Assembly (NCBI RefSeq): GCF_900177515.1
Contig: NZ_FXAK01000001.1
Location: 248,001 to 312,000, forward strand
Direction of reading: 5' to 3'
Origin: Azospirillum oryzae
GTDB taxonomy: Bacteria; Pseudomonadota; Alphaproteobacteria; Azospirillales; Azospirillaceae
Length of the DNA: 64,000 bases
The notes under the pieces were generated by a model. That model was not told the origin of the DNA, made no database searches, and saw only the letters and a list, made by a program, of their open reading frames with translations. Shown in pieces: positions 26,757 through 37,150 of this stretch (within the stretch, counting starts at the first letter, position 1; each line of letters begins with the position of its first letter). A program made the position numbers and the translations under genes.

Positions 26757-28331
26757 ATGACAGGGATCACGCGACGTCTGTTCAACACCGCCCTCGGCAC
26801 GACGCTGGCCGCCGGCGGGCTTTCCTCTGGAATCCTCGGAACCTGGACCACGCCGGCGCAGGCACAGCAGGGCGGCGCCTCGGTCGTCACCGTCGCCACC
26901 ATCGGCGAGCCGCCGACGCTGGACCCGGTCGGCACCACGTCCGACCTCGTCAGCATCATCACCCAGCACATGTTCGAGACGCTGTTCACCTTCGACGGCG
27001 AGTGGAAGCTGGCCCCGCTGGTGGCGTCGGCCCTGCCGCAGGTGTCGGCGGACGGCAAGACCTACACCATCCCGCTGCGCGGCGGCGTCACCTTCCATGA
27101 CGGCAGCACCGTCACGGCCGACGACGTGGTCGCTTCGCTGGATCACTGGACCAAGGCCTCGCCGCGCGGCAAGACCGTCGCCCCGCTGGTGGAGAGCATC
27201 GCCGCCAAGGGTGCGGACAGCATCGTCATCGCGCTGAAGGAGCCGTTCGCGCCGCTGACCGCGCTCCTGGCGATGAACAACGGTGCGGCCGCCATCGTGC
27301 CGAAATCGGTGATCGACGGGCCGGGCGCGCTGAAGTCGCTGATCGGCACCGGCCCCTACAAGCTGCTGGAGCACAAGCCCGACCAGTATATCCGGCTGGT
27401 GCGCCACGACGCCTACGCCTCGCCCGCCGGCACGCCCAGCGGCTATGCCGGCAGCCGCAAGGCCAACATCGGCGAGGTGCGCTTCGTCCCGGTGCCGAAC
27501 GCCGCCACCCGCGTGTCGGGCGTTCTGGCCGGCCAGTACCAGTTCGCCGACAGCCTGCCGGCGGAAACCCTGCCGCGCATCAAGGACGCGGCCGGCGTCA
27601 AGCCGGTGATCGTCAAGCCCTTCGGCTTCCCGCTGATGATCATGAACACCAAGACCGGTGTCATGGCGAACCAGAAGCTGCGCCAGGCGGTCCTGGCGGC
27701 GCTGGAGCCGAATGACATGCTGCTGGCCGGCTTCGGCGATCCCGAATTCGTCCAGGCGGAGGGGTCGATCTACGCCCAGGGCACGCCCTATTACGATGCG
27801 GCCAGCGCCAAGCCCTACGCCGACCATGAATCCGGCAAGGCGGCGGATCTGCTGAAGGCCGCCGGCTACAAGGGCGAGCCGATCCGCATCATGACCTCGG
27901 TGCAGTACGAGTTCCTCTACAAGATGAGCATGGTGGCCCAGGCCCAGCTCGAACTCGCCGGATTCAAGGTCGACCTCCAGGTGCTGGACTGGGCGACGCT
28001 GCTGCAGCGCCGCGGCGACGAGAAGGCTTGGGACGCCTTCTTCACCTACCACACCTTCGTGCCGGAACCGTCGCTGATCACCGTGCTGAACCCCAGCTAT
28101 CCCGGCTGGTGGGACAGCCCGGCCAAGCGCGAGGCGCTGGCCGCCTTCAACCGCGAGATGGACCCGGCGGCCCGCAAGGCGAAATGGGTGACCCTGCAGT
28201 CGCTGTTCTACAGCGAGGTGCCGAGCATCAAGGTCGGCGAGTTCTACAACCTCGCCGCCAGCAGCGACAAGCTGACCGGCTACACCCCGACGCCCTGGCC
28301 CTTCTTCTGGAACACCGACCTGAAGGGCTGA
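26757..28331 (+). CDS. peptide/nickel-family ABC transporter substrate-binding protein
   Basis: A 524-residue family-5 solute-binding protein. The N-terminal TRRLFNTALGTTLAAGG, then PAQAQ, looks like a Tat-type or long Sec signal (the RR lacks a full consensus). TIGEPPTLDPVGTTSDLVSI and GRGG-like YTIPLRGGVTFHDGSTVTADD are the family core. The start at 26757 has GGGGAGGCAG upstream; the longer in-frame start lies in the operator and is rejected. It heads a Dpp-type importer associated with D-amino-acid enzymes, so N-acyl-D-amino acids or D-peptides are likely ligands. Confidence 0.9.
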   Translation: MTGITRRLFNTALGTTLAAGGLSSGILGTWTTPAQAQQGGASVVTVATIGEPPTLDPVGTTSDLVSIITQHMFETLFTFDGEWKLAPLVASALPQVSADGKTYTIPLRGGVTFHDGSTVTADDVVASLDHWTKASPRGKTVAPLVESIAAKGADSIVIALKEPFAPLTALLAMNNGAAAIVPKSVIDGPGALKSLIGTGPYKLLEHKPDQYIRLVRHDAYASPAGTPSGYAGSRKANIGEVRFVPVPNAATRVSGVLAGQYQFADSLPAETLPRIKDAAGVKPVIVKPFGFPLMIMNTKTGVMANQKLRQAVLAALEPNDMLLAGFGDPEFVQAEGSIYAQGTPYYDAASAKPYADHESGKAADLLKAAGYKGEPIRIMTSVQYEFLYKMSMVAQAQLELAGFKVDLQVLDWATLLQRRGDEKAWDAFFTYHTFVPEPSLITVLNPSYPGWWDSPAKREALAAFNREMDPAARKAKWVTLQSLFYSEVPSIKVGEFYNLAASSDKLTGYTPTPWPFFWNTDLKG

Positions 28332-28343
28332 GGAGGTTGGATG

Positions 28344-28503
28344 ATTCCCTCTCCCGCCCCGGGAGAGGGAAGGGGCCCATGCGCAGCATGGGAAGGGTGA
28401 GGGGTGATCCAAGGATCAAGATCCATGTTCGGATAGCCCCTCACCCTCCCCGCGCCGTCGGCGCGGGTCCCCTCCCTCTCCCGGGACGGGAGAGGGGAAT
28501 TCT
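28344..28503. repeat. REP-like intergenic palindromic repeat in the Dpp operon
   Basis: Two hairpins, CCCTCTCCCGCCCCGGGAGA and CCCTCTCCCGGGACGGGAGA (each extended by GGG), flank complementary blocks GGGTGAGGGG and CCCCTCACCC, so the whole unit is one long palindrome. It is related in sequence style to 7214-7322. It separates the abundant binding-protein message from the permease genes and may stabilise the upstream mRNA. Confidence 0.75.
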
Positions 28504-28531
28504 GTGATTCCCTCGGTCCGGGACCGCAACC

Positions 28532-29473
28532 ATGCTCGTTTACATTGTCCGCCGGTTCGCCGGCATGATGGTCGTCATGCTGCTCGTCGCCATGGTGGTC
28601 TTCGTGATCGCCCGCGTGGTGCCGGGCGATCCCGCCGCCGTCATGCTGGGCTCCGCCGCCACGCCGGAGGACATCGCGGCGCTGCGCGGCCGGTTGGGGC
28701 TCGACGAGCCGCTGCTGACGCAGTTCCTGCTCTATCTCGGGCAGATCGTCCGCTTCGACCTGGGCGAGTCCATCTTCCTGAATCGTCCGGTGGCGCAGGC
28801 GCTGGCCGAACGGTCGGAGCTGACCGGACTGCTGACCATGATGTCGGTGGGCATCGCCATGCTGATCGGCGTGCCCATCGGCATCCTGTCAGCGGCCAAG
28901 CGCGGCGGGCTGATCGACCAGACCGCGGTTGGTCTCGCCATGCTGGCGGCCAGCGTGCCCAGTTTCTGGATCGGACTGACCCTCATCAAGTATCTGGCGG
29001 TCGACCATGCCTGGTTCCCGGTCGCCGGCTATGGTCCGCCCGAGGCCGACCTGATCGAGCGGATGCGGCATCTGGTGCTGCCGGCCATCGCCCTCGGTAT
29101 TCCCAATTCGGCGCTGATCCTGCGCTTCACCCGCACCAGCATGCTGGACGTGATGAGCCATGATTACGTCCGCACCGCGCGGGCCAAGGGGTTGCCGCCG
29201 CTGGTCGTCGTGCTGAAACATGCGCTGCGCAACGCGATGATCCCGATCCTGACGGTGATCGGCCTGACCACCGCGGTGATGATCGCCGGCGCCATCGTGA
29301 CGGAAACGGTGTTCGGCCTGCCCGGCGTCGGCAATCTGATCGTCTCCGCCGTTCTGCGCCGCGACTATCCGGTGATCCAGGGCGCCCTGCTGGTGGTGTC
29401 CGCCATCTATGTGCTGATCAACCTGACGGTCGACCTGCTCTATGCCGTGGTCGATCCGCGGGTCCGTTATTGA
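28532..29473 (+). CDS. Dpp-type ABC transporter permease (DppB-like)
   Basis: A 313-residue inner-membrane permease with six predicted helices. MLVYIVRRFAGMMVVMLLVA and VVPGDPAA are the DppB opening; SHDYVRTARAKGLPPLVVVL is the EAA loop that contacts the ATPase; and TETVFGLPGVGNLIVSAVLR is the family C-terminus. It is followed by its partner permease after 14 bases. Confidence 0.92.
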   Translation: MLVYIVRRFAGMMVVMLLVAMVVFVIARVVPGDPAAVMLGSAATPEDIAALRGRLGLDEPLLTQFLLYLGQIVRFDLGESIFLNRPVAQALAERSELTGLLTMMSVGIAMLIGVPIGILSAAKRGGLIDQTAVGLAMLAASVPSFWIGLTLIKYLAVDHAWFPVAGYGPPEADLIERMRHLVLPAIALGIPNSALILRFTRTSMLDVMSHDYVRTARAKGLPPLVVVLKHALRNAMIPILTVIGLTTAVMIAGAIVTETVFGLPGVGNLIVSAVLRRDYPVIQGALLVVSAIYVLINLTVDLLYAVVDPRVRY

Positions 29474-29487
29474 GAGGGAGGGTTTCC

Positions 29488-30396
29488 ATGGCAAGCGTCC
29501 CCGCCGGTCACGGCAGCGTCCCCCTTCCCTCCTCCGCCCAGCCGCGCCGCAGCCGGTCGCCGGCCGCCCTGCTGATGCGCCAGCTGTTCCGCCGCCGGCT
29601 GGTGGTGCTGTCCTTCCTGATCATGGCAGCGATCCTGGCGGTGGCGCTGCTGGCACCGTGGATCACCCCCTTCAACCCGATGAAGATGGACATTCTCGGC
29701 CGGTTGAAGCCGCCGTCCGCCGCCCACTGGTTCGGCACCGACGAATATGGCCGCGACGTGCTGTCCCGCGTGATGCTGGGCGCCCGGCTGTCGCTGCTGG
29801 TCGGGCTGCTGGTCGTGGCGGTGGCGACGCTGCTCGGCACGCTGATGGGCTTGGCCGCCGGCTATATCCGGCCGCTGGACGGTCTGCTGATGCGGCTGAC
29901 CGACGCGCTGATGGCCTTCCCCGACATCCTGCTCGCCATCGCCTTCATGGCGGCGCTGGGGCCGTCGCTCTACAACGTCGTGCTGGCGCTCGGCATCGTC
30001 TACACCCCGCGCGTCGCCCGCGTGGTCCGTGCCGCCTGCCTCGTGGTGCGCGAGATGCCCTTCATCGAGGCGGCGACCGCGCTGGGCGCCTCCACCCCGC
30101 GCATCGTCTTCCTGCACATCCTGCCTAACCTGATGTCGCCGATCCTGGTGCAGGCCACCTTCATCTTCGCCTATGCCATCCTGACGGAGGCAGCGCTGTC
30201 CTTCCTCGGCGTCGGCGTGCCGCCGACCACCCCGACCTGGGGCAACATGATCGCCAGCGCCCAGCAGTATTTCCAGCAGGCCGACTGGCTGATCCTGTTC
30301 CCCGGCTGCGCCATCGTCCTGACCGTGCTGTCTCTGCAGATCGTCGGCGATGGGCTGCGCGACGCGCTCGACCCCCGGCTCCAGAAGGTAAAGTGA
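29488..30396 (+). CDS. Dpp-type ABC transporter permease (DppC-like)
   Basis: A 302-residue permease. A cytoplasmic tail of about 35 residues precedes the first helix; HWFGTDEYGRDVLSRVMLGA is the DppC hallmark, and the EAA loop is FIEAATALGASTPRIVFLHI. The start at 29488 has GAGAGGGAGGG upstream. It is separated by one base from the D-aminoacylase gene, so translation of enzyme and transporter is probably coupled. Confidence 0.92.
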   Translation: MASVPAGHGSVPLPSSAQPRRSRSPAALLMRQLFRRRLVVLSFLIMAAILAVALLAPWITPFNPMKMDILGRLKPPSAAHWFGTDEYGRDVLSRVMLGARLSLLVGLLVVAVATLLGTLMGLAAGYIRPLDGLLMRLTDALMAFPDILLAIAFMAALGPSLYNVVLALGIVYTPRVARVVRAACLVVREMPFIEAATALGASTPRIVFLHILPNLMSPILVQATFIFAYAILTEAALSFLGVGVPPTTPTWGNMIASAQQYFQQADWLILFPGCAIVLTVLSLQIVGDGLRDALDPRLQKVK

Positions 30397-30397
30397 G

Positions 30398-32002
30398 ATG
30401 AGTGCCACCTTCCTCATCAAGGGCGCCCGCGTCATCGACGGCACCGGCGCCCCCTGGTTCCCGGCCGACGTGCTGGTGGAGCGCGGACGCATCGCCGCCG
30501 TCGGCCCGATGCTGGACGCACCAGACGCCGAACCGCTGGAGGCGCAGGGCCGCTTCCTCGCGCCCGGCTTCATCGACGCCCATTGCCACGACGATCTGAT
30601 CCAACTGCGCCAGCCCGGCCGGCCGGAGAAGGTGGCGCAGGGCGTCACCACCGTGGTGGTCGGCAACTGCTCCTTCGGCCTGTACCCGCAGAGCCCGGAC
30701 AGCGCCGCCCCGTTGCGCGAGCATTTCGGCAACCTGCTGGGCACGGTGGCGAGCGAAGAGACCTTCGCCGATTTCAACGGCTACCGCGCGGCGCTCGACG
30801 GGTGCGGCACCGCCATCAACCTCGTCTCGCTGGTCGGTCACGCGGCCCTGCGCCTCGCCGTCATGGGCTGGCAGAACCGCGCCGCCACGGCGGACGAGCG
30901 CGAGGCGATGGCGGCCCTGCTGGCCGAGCAGCTTCGCCAGGGCGCGCACGGCCTGTCGCTCGGCCTCGTCTATCCGCCCAGCGCCTGGGCCGACCGTGCC
31001 GAACTGGTGCGGCTGGCGGAGGTGGTGGCCGAACACGGCGCCCTGCTGACCGCCCATGTGCGTTCCTACGAAGGCGGACTGATCGCCTCGGTGGACGAGT
31101 TCCTCGACCTGCTGAAGGCCGGCGGAGCCAGCGGCCTGCTCTCCCACCTGCAAGCCGCCGGACGGCCTTATTGGGGCAGCCTGCCGCGGGCGGTGGAGCG
31201 GCTGGAGATCGCCCGCAAGGGCGGCACCGACGTCAGCTTCGACATGTACCCTTACCCGGCCGGTTCCAGCACCATCCTGCAACTGCTGCCGCCCTCGGCA
31301 CTGGCCGGCGGGGTGGAGGCGCTGCTGGCGCGCATGGCCGATGCCGACGGGCTGGCGGCTCTGCGCCGCGCGGTGGAGGACGGCGAGGCGCCCGACGACG
31401 CCGGCTGGGAATCCAAGATCCGCCTGATCGGCTGGGAGAATGTCTGCATCGGCGGCGTTTCGGCGGACGATCTGCGCGAATTGGAAGGGCTGTCGCTGAC
31501 CGAGATAGCCGAGGTGGCGAAGGAACAGCCCTTCGATACGCTGGTCCGCCTGATCCGCTCCGACCGCGGCCGCACCAACATCGTCATGTTCCAATTGGCC
31601 GAGGCCGATCTGGAAACCGCGCTGTCGCACCCGCTGCACATGCTGGGATCGGACGGGCTGCCGCGCGAGACCGGCAAGCCGCATCCCCGCGCCTTCGGCA
31701 GCTTCCCCCGCTATCTCGCCCGGGCCATCACCGGCGAAGGCAAGCTGGGGCTGGAGGACGCCGTCCGCCACATGACCGCCGTCCCGGCCCAGCGCTTCGG
31801 CCTGTCCGACCGCGGCCTGATCCGACCGGGCATGGTGGCCGACCTGACCCTGTTCACCGCCGACGTGGCGGACCGCGCGACCTTCCAGGACCCGACGCGC
31901 CCGCCCCACGGCATCACCGACGTGCTCGTCGCCGGACAGTTCGTCCTGCGCGACGGCGGGCACACCGGCGCGCGTCCGGGCAAGGCCCTGACCCGCGCCT
32001 GA
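30398..32002 (+). CDS. N-acyl-D-amino-acid deacylase (D-aminoacylase)
   Basis: A 534-residue amidohydrolase-superfamily zinc enzyme that removes the acyl group from N-acyl-D-amino acids. The metal-site motif FIDAHCHDDL, the GNCSFGLYP segment (GNCG-like in the family), HVRSYEGGL, the GLLSHLQAAG block with its His, and GSDGLPRE near the C-terminus are all in place. It sits inside the Dpp-type transporter operon between the permeases and RidA, so the imported solute is probably its substrate. Family members annotated as dihydroorotase-like D-glutamate deacylases are an alternative. Confidence 0.88.
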   Translation: MSATFLIKGARVIDGTGAPWFPADVLVERGRIAAVGPMLDAPDAEPLEAQGRFLAPGFIDAHCHDDLIQLRQPGRPEKVAQGVTTVVVGNCSFGLYPQSPDSAAPLREHFGNLLGTVASEETFADFNGYRAALDGCGTAINLVSLVGHAALRLAVMGWQNRAATADEREAMAALLAEQLRQGAHGLSLGLVYPPSAWADRAELVRLAEVVAEHGALLTAHVRSYEGGLIASVDEFLDLLKAGGASGLLSHLQAAGRPYWGSLPRAVERLEIARKGGTDVSFDMYPYPAGSSTILQLLPPSALAGGVEALLARMADADGLAALRRAVEDGEAPDDAGWESKIRLIGWENVCIGGVSADDLRELEGLSLTEIAEVAKEQPFDTLVRLIRSDRGRTNIVMFQLAEADLETALSHPLHMLGSDGLPRETGKPHPRAFGSFPRYLARAITGEGKLGLEDAVRHMTAVPAQRFGLSDRGLIRPGMVADLTLFTADVADRATFQDPTRPPHGITDVLVAGQFVLRDGGHTGARPGKALTRA

Positions 32003-32041
32003 CCTTTCAAGATACCGAGTTTCAAAACCAGTGAGGACCCG

Positions 32042-32425
32042 ATGACCAACCGCAAGCCGATCTTCGCCGAAAAGGGGGCGAAGCCCGCCGGCCAGTACAG
32101 CCACGCGATCGTCGCGAACGGATTCGTCTATGTGTCGGGCCAGGGGCCGCACCATCCGGAGACCGGCGCGCTGCCCGAGGATTTCGCCGGCGAGGTGCGC
32201 CAGACCCTGCGCAACCTGGAGATCATCCTGAAGGCCGCCGGCACCGACCTCGCCCATGTGGTGAAGGTCAACAGCTACCTCAGCGACCTCGGCCGCTTCC
32301 AGGAATACAATGCGCTCTATTCGGAGTTCTTCCCCTCCGAGCCGCCGGCCCGCACCACCATCGGCTGCCAGCTGAACAACATCCAGGTCGAAATCGACTG
32401 CATCGCCGTCCTGCCGACGGCGTAA
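32042..32425 (+). CDS. RidA-family enamine/imine deaminase
   Basis: A 127-residue YjgF/YER057c/UK114 trimeric protein. KPAGQYSHAIVANGFVYVSG, the NLEIILKAAG segment, and the PARTTIGC block carrying the active-site Arg are all present. RidA proteins hydrolyse reactive enamines made by PLP enzymes. It lies directly before a PLP enzyme that would release such intermediates from D-Ser or D-Thr, so its role here is probably detoxification within the same pathway. Confidence 0.9.
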   Translation: MTNRKPIFAEKGAKPAGQYSHAIVANGFVYVSGQGPHHPETGALPEDFAGEVRQTLRNLEIILKAAGTDLAHVVKVNSYLSDLGRFQEYNALYSEFFPSEPPARTTIGCQLNNIQVEIDCIAVLPTA

Positions 32426-32439
32426 CATCCTTTGCCTAC

Positions 32440-32473
32440 GGCCGATCCCATGGCTCTACCGCCGGGATCGGCC
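32440..32473 (+). terminator. stem-loop between ridA and the PLP-enzyme gene
   Basis: GGCCGATCCC and GGGATCGGCC form a perfect 10-bp stem with a 14-base loop, followed by CCTTTCCC. It lies within the operon, 15 bases after ridA. It may act as a partial terminator or as a 3'-end protector that sets different expression of the genes on each side. Confidence 0.55.
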
Positions 32474-32505
32474 CCTTTCCCAAATCTGCGTTCCGGAGCG
32501 GTCCC

Positions 32506-33564
32506 ATGCGCGTCGACGATCTCGACACCCCCGTCCCCGTCATTGACCTCGACAGGGTCGAGCATAACCTGACCAAGATGCAGGCATACTGCGACCGGCA
32601 CGGGTTGGCGCTGCGCCCGCATATCAAGACCCACAAACTTCCCCAATTCGCGCTCCGCCAGATCGAACTGGGCGCCGTCGGCATCACCTGCCAGAAGATC
32701 AGCGAGGCGATGGTGATGGCCGAGGCCGGCTGCGCCGACATCCTGCTGACCTACCCCATCGTCGGCGCCGCCAAGGTGAAGCCGCTGGCGGACCTCGCCG
32801 GCAAGACCAAGCTGACCGTGGCGCTCGACAACGCCGTCGCTCTCGACACGGTGGCCGCCGCCGCGGCCGAGGCCGGCGTCGAGATCGGCATCCTGGTGGA
32901 GTTCGACAGCGGCGACGGCCGTTGCGGCGTGCAGACCCCGGACGAGGTGCTGACGCTGGCCCGCCGTGCCGCCGGCAATGGGCTGACCCGCTTCCGTGGC
33001 CTGATGACCTACCCGCGCGGCCCCCGCACCTTGCCCTTCGTCGCCGAAACCCGCGCCCTGCTCGATGGCGCCGGCATCGCGGTGGAAACGGTGTCGGTCG
33101 GCGGCACCCCCGGCTGCTGGGACACCCACGAGCTTCCCGGCGTGACCGAACTGCGCGTCGGCACCTACATCTACCACGACCGCGCCACCGTCGGCGCCGG
33201 GGTGGCAACGCTGGACGAGTGCGCCGTGCATGTTCATGCCACCGTGGTCAGCCGCCCCACCGCCGACCGCGCCGTCCTGGATTGCGGCAGCAAGACGCTG
33301 TCGAGCGACCGCGTCGCCCCGTCGGTCGGCGAAGGCTATGGCCTGATCCTCGATTACCCCGACGCGGTGATCGTCCGCGTGAACGAGGAGCATGCGGTGG
33401 TCGACCTCAGCAAGAGCGAGGCGAAGCCGGAAATCGGCGACCGCGTGATGATCCTGCCCAACCATGTCTGCGTGGTGACCAACCTGCACGACCGCATGGC
33501 GATCACCCGCAACGGCGAGGTCGTCGGCGACTGGCCGGTGCCGGCGCGCGGCTGCACCCGCTGA
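32506..33564 (+). CDS. PLP-dependent D-serine dehydratase/D-threonine aldolase-like enzyme (DSD1 family)
   Basis: A 352-residue fold-III PLP enzyme. [13 protein letters not shown] contains the Schiff-base Lys; [13 protein letters not shown] and the SVGGTPGCW block bind the phosphate; and [14 protein letters not shown] near the C-terminus has the His-x-Cys pair that, as known for the family, holds zinc in D-serine dehydratases (aldolases commonly have His-x-Asp). This favours D-serine or D-threonine dehydration to a 2-oxoacid and ammonia, with the enamine passed to the RidA encoded upstream. The substrate within the family stays uncertain. Confidence 0.85.
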   Translation: MRVDDLDTPVPVIDLDRVEHNLTKMQAYCDRHGLALRPHIKTHKLPQFALRQIELGAVGITCQKISEAMVMAEAGCADILLTYPIVGAAKVKPLADLAGKTKLTVALDNAVALDTVAAAAAEAGVEIGILVEFDSGDGRCGVQTPDEVLTLARRAAGNGLTRFRGLMTYPRGPRTLPFVAETRALLDGAGIAVETVSVGGTPGCWDTHELPGVTELRVGTYIYHDRATVGAGVATLDECAVHVHATVVSRPTADRAVLDCGSKTLSSDRVAPSVGEGYGLILDYPDAVIVRVNEEHAVVDLSKSEAKPEIGDRVMILPNHVCVVTNLHDRMAITRNGEVVGDWPVPARGCTR

Positions 33565-33586
33565 CCTCCAGTTCCGGGATCCCGTC

Positions 33587-34587
<1,001 letters not shown>

Positions 34588-34591
<4 letters not shown>

Positions 34592-35589
34592 GCGCCGTTA
34601 CCGTGTCCGAAGAGCCCCTGCTGAGCGTCCGCAATCTGGAAAAGCGCTTTCCGGTGCGCGGCGGGCTGCTGCAGCGGCCGGTCGGCTGGGTCAAGGCAGT
34701 CGACGACCTGTCCTTCGACCTGAACCGGGGCGAAGTGCTGGGGCTGGTCGGCGAATCCGGGTCGGGCAAGACCACGGCCGGCCGCAGCATCCTACGGCTG
34801 ATCGAGCCGACCGGCGGCTCCATCCGCTTCGACGGTCAGGAGATCACCGGTCTGCCGACGGCCGAGATGCGGGCGCAGCGCCGCCGCATGCAGATCGTCT
34901 TCCAGGACCCCTATGCCAGCCTCGATCCGCGCCAGCGTGTGCGCGACGTCATCGGTGAGGCGCTGGTGATCCATGGCATCGGCACCCGCGCCGACCGCCG
35001 CGACCGCGTGGCCGCGCTCTTGGAAAAGGTCGGCCTGACCGCCGACGCCATGGACCGCTTCCCGCACGAGTTCTCCGGCGGCCAGCGCCAGCGCATCGGC
35101 ATCGCCCGCGCGCTGGCGGTCGAGCCCGACTTCATCGTCGCGGACGAGCCGGTGTCGGCGCTCGACGTCTCGGTGCAGGCGCAGGTGGTCAATCTGCTGG
35201 GCGACCTGCAACGGGAATTGGGGCTGGCGGTGCTGTTCATCGCCCATGATCTGGCGGTGGTGCGCTACATCAGCGACCGGGTTGCGGTGATGTATCTCGG
35301 CCGCCTGATGGAGATCGCGCCGAGCGACGGGCTCTACGAGCGGCCGCGCCACCCCTACACCATGGCCCTGCTGTCGGCAGCCCCCGACCCGGACCCCGAC
35401 GCGCCGAAATCGCGCATGCTGCTGGATGGCGACGTGCCGAGCCCGATGAACCCGCCGTCCGGCTGCGTCTTCCGCACCCGCTGCCCCTTCGCCCTGCCCG
35501 CCTGCGCGGAGCCGGAGGCGCGGGCGTTGCGCGAGGTGGCGCCGGGGCATTCGGTGTCGTGCATCCGGGATGACGTGGCGGCGGGGTGA
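34588..35589 (+). CDS. Dpp-type ABC transporter ATP-binding protein (DppF-like)
   Basis: A 333-residue ATPase. Walker [10 protein letters not shown], the [20 protein letters not shown] block specific to DppF/OppF, signature [16 protein letters not shown], Walker [15 protein letters not shown], and the Cys-containing tail [16 protein letters not shown]. The ATG at 34588 overlaps the previous stop; the longer frame back into the upstream gene is rejected. It ends the D-amino-acid import operon, convergent with a CoA-transferase gene. Confidence 0.93.
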
Positions 35590-35605
35590 TCGGGGCGCTC
35601 CAGCC

Positions 35606-36898
35606 TTATCCGCCCAGCACGCCGGACGACCTCAGCTGCTCGACCCGGTCGGGGCCGTAGCCCAGAATCTCCTCCAATACCTCCGCGGTCTGCTGTCCCA
35701 GCCGGGGCGGCGGTCGGCGGTAGGTCGCGGGGGAGTTCGACAGCCGGGCCGGGTAACCAACCACCGGCACCTTGCGCCCGTCCTCCAGCGTCATCTCCCG
35801 CACCAGCCCGCGTTCGGCCAGATGGGGTTCGGCGAAGACCTGATCGATCCGGTTGATCGGCCCGCCGGGCACGCCGGCCGCCGCCATGGCGGCAATCAGC
35901 GCCGCCTGATCCCAGCCTGCGATGGCGTCGGCCAGCAGCCCTTCCAGTTCGTCGCGCCGGGCGAGCCGGCTGCCATTGTCGGCGAAGCGCGGGCTGGCCG
36001 CCACCTCCTCCAAACCCAGCAGTCGGCACAGGGCCCGGAACTGGCCGTCATTGCCGGTGGCGACGATCACGTGTCCGTCACGGGCCTTGAAGGTGCGGTA
36101 TGGCACGACGTTCGGGTGCTTGTTGCCCATCGGTCCGGGGACCATCCCGCCGACCAGCCAGTTCATCGCCTGATTGGCGAGGACCGACACCTGGGTATCC
36201 AGAAGCGCGCAGTCGATATGCTGACCCTGCCCGGTTCGGTCGCGATGGCGCAGCGCGGCCAGGATCGAGATCGTGGCGTAGAGCCCGGTGAAGACGTCCG
36301 ACACAGCGACCCCGACCTTCAGCGGCTCGCTGCCCGGCTCGCCTTCGGGCTGGCCGGTGATGCTCATCAAGCCGCTCATTCCCTGGATCAGGAAATCATA
36401 GCCGGGGCGCGGAGCCAATGGGCCGGTCTGGCCGAAGCCGGTAATCGAACAATAGACCAGACGCGGGTTGACGCGTGACAGGGCGGCATAATCCAGCCCA
36501 TAGCGGGCAAGGCCGCCGACCTTGAAATTCTCGATCACCACATCGCAGTCCGCAGCGAGCCGGCAGACGATGTCGGCCCCGTCGGGCTTGGCGATGTCGA
36601 TGGCGATCGACCGCTTGTTGCGGTTGCAGGACAGGTAATAGGCGCTCAGCCGCTCCGCATCGCCGTCCGCCGCACCTTCCGCCGACAGGAACGGCGGCCC
36701 CCAGGCGCGGGTGTCGTCGCCATGTCCGGGATGCTCCACCTTGATGACGTCGGCGCCGAGGTCGCCCAGCGCCTGAGACGCCCAGGGACCCGCCAGCACC
36801 CGGCTGAGGTCGAGGACGCGGATGCCGGCCAGCGCACCGCCGCCTTCAATTCCTGCGGCGGCGCCACCCTGCGAATCCCCGTGCTTTTCTGTGCTCAT
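35606..36898 (-). CDS. CaiB/BaiF family III CoA transferase
   Basis: A 430-residue protein. The N-terminal VLDLSRVLAGPWASQALGDL, then GADVIKVEHPGHGDDTR, is the CoA-binding signature. The catalytic Asp lies in RPGYDFLIQGMSGLM, and HIDCALLDTQVSVLANQAMN follows. These enzymes move CoA between carboxylic acids. The gene is transcribed away from the IclR gene at 37151, and a TTTCA-N5-TGAAA operator lies about 70 bases before its start, so both it and the acyl-CoA operon at 38143 are probably controlled together. Confidence 0.9.
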   Translation of the reverse strand: MSTEKHGDSQGGAAAGIEGGGALAGIRVLDLSRVLAGPWASQALGDLGADVIKVEHPGHGDDTRAWGPPFLSAEGAADGDAERLSAYYLSCNRNKRSIAIDIAKPDGADIVCRLAADCDVVIENFKVGGLARYGLDYAALSRVNPRLVYCSITGFGQTGPLAPRPGYDFLIQGMSGLMSITGQPEGEPGSEPLKVGVAVSDVFTGLYATISILAALRHRDRTGQGQHIDCALLDTQVSVLANQAMNWLVGGMVPGPMGNKHPNVVPYRTFKARDGHVIVATGNDGQFRALCRLLGLEEVAASPRFADNGSRLARRDELEGLLADAIAGWDQAALIAAMAAAGVPGGPINRIDQVFAEPHLAERGLVREMTLEDGRKVPVVGYPARLSNSPATYRRPPPRLGQQTAEVLEEILGYGPDRVEQLRSSGVLGG

Positions 36899-36966
36899 GA
36901 TCGTCCCGGCTTGAATGCTGTCCGATGGGCGCCTTGCGGTCGGGCAAGCGCCGATCCCGCGCCCGT

Positions 36967-36985
36967 CATTTCACTGTGTGAAATG
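36967..36985. promoter_or_regulatory. operator TTTCA-N5-TGAAA, copy 1
   Basis: CATTTCACTGTGTGAAATG is a perfect 8+8 inverted repeat with a 3-base centre, lying between the divergent CoA-transferase and IclR genes. Its core TTTCA-N5-TGAAA recurs at 38095-38109 before the acyl-CoA operon, so it is a likely binding site of the IclR protein encoded between the two. Confidence 0.7.
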
Positions 36986-37150
36986 GCTTTTCATATCGAT
37001 GGTAGCGTGCCGCGTGCCGGGTTACAATGCTCAACGGAATGGCAATCGGCCGCCTGTACAATCCCACGCGGTCCGGCTAACGTCCCCGGCCCCCGCCGGG
37101 CCGCACAGATGGCCATGATTCGTCATCGCCCATGAGTTGGAGGAACCGAG

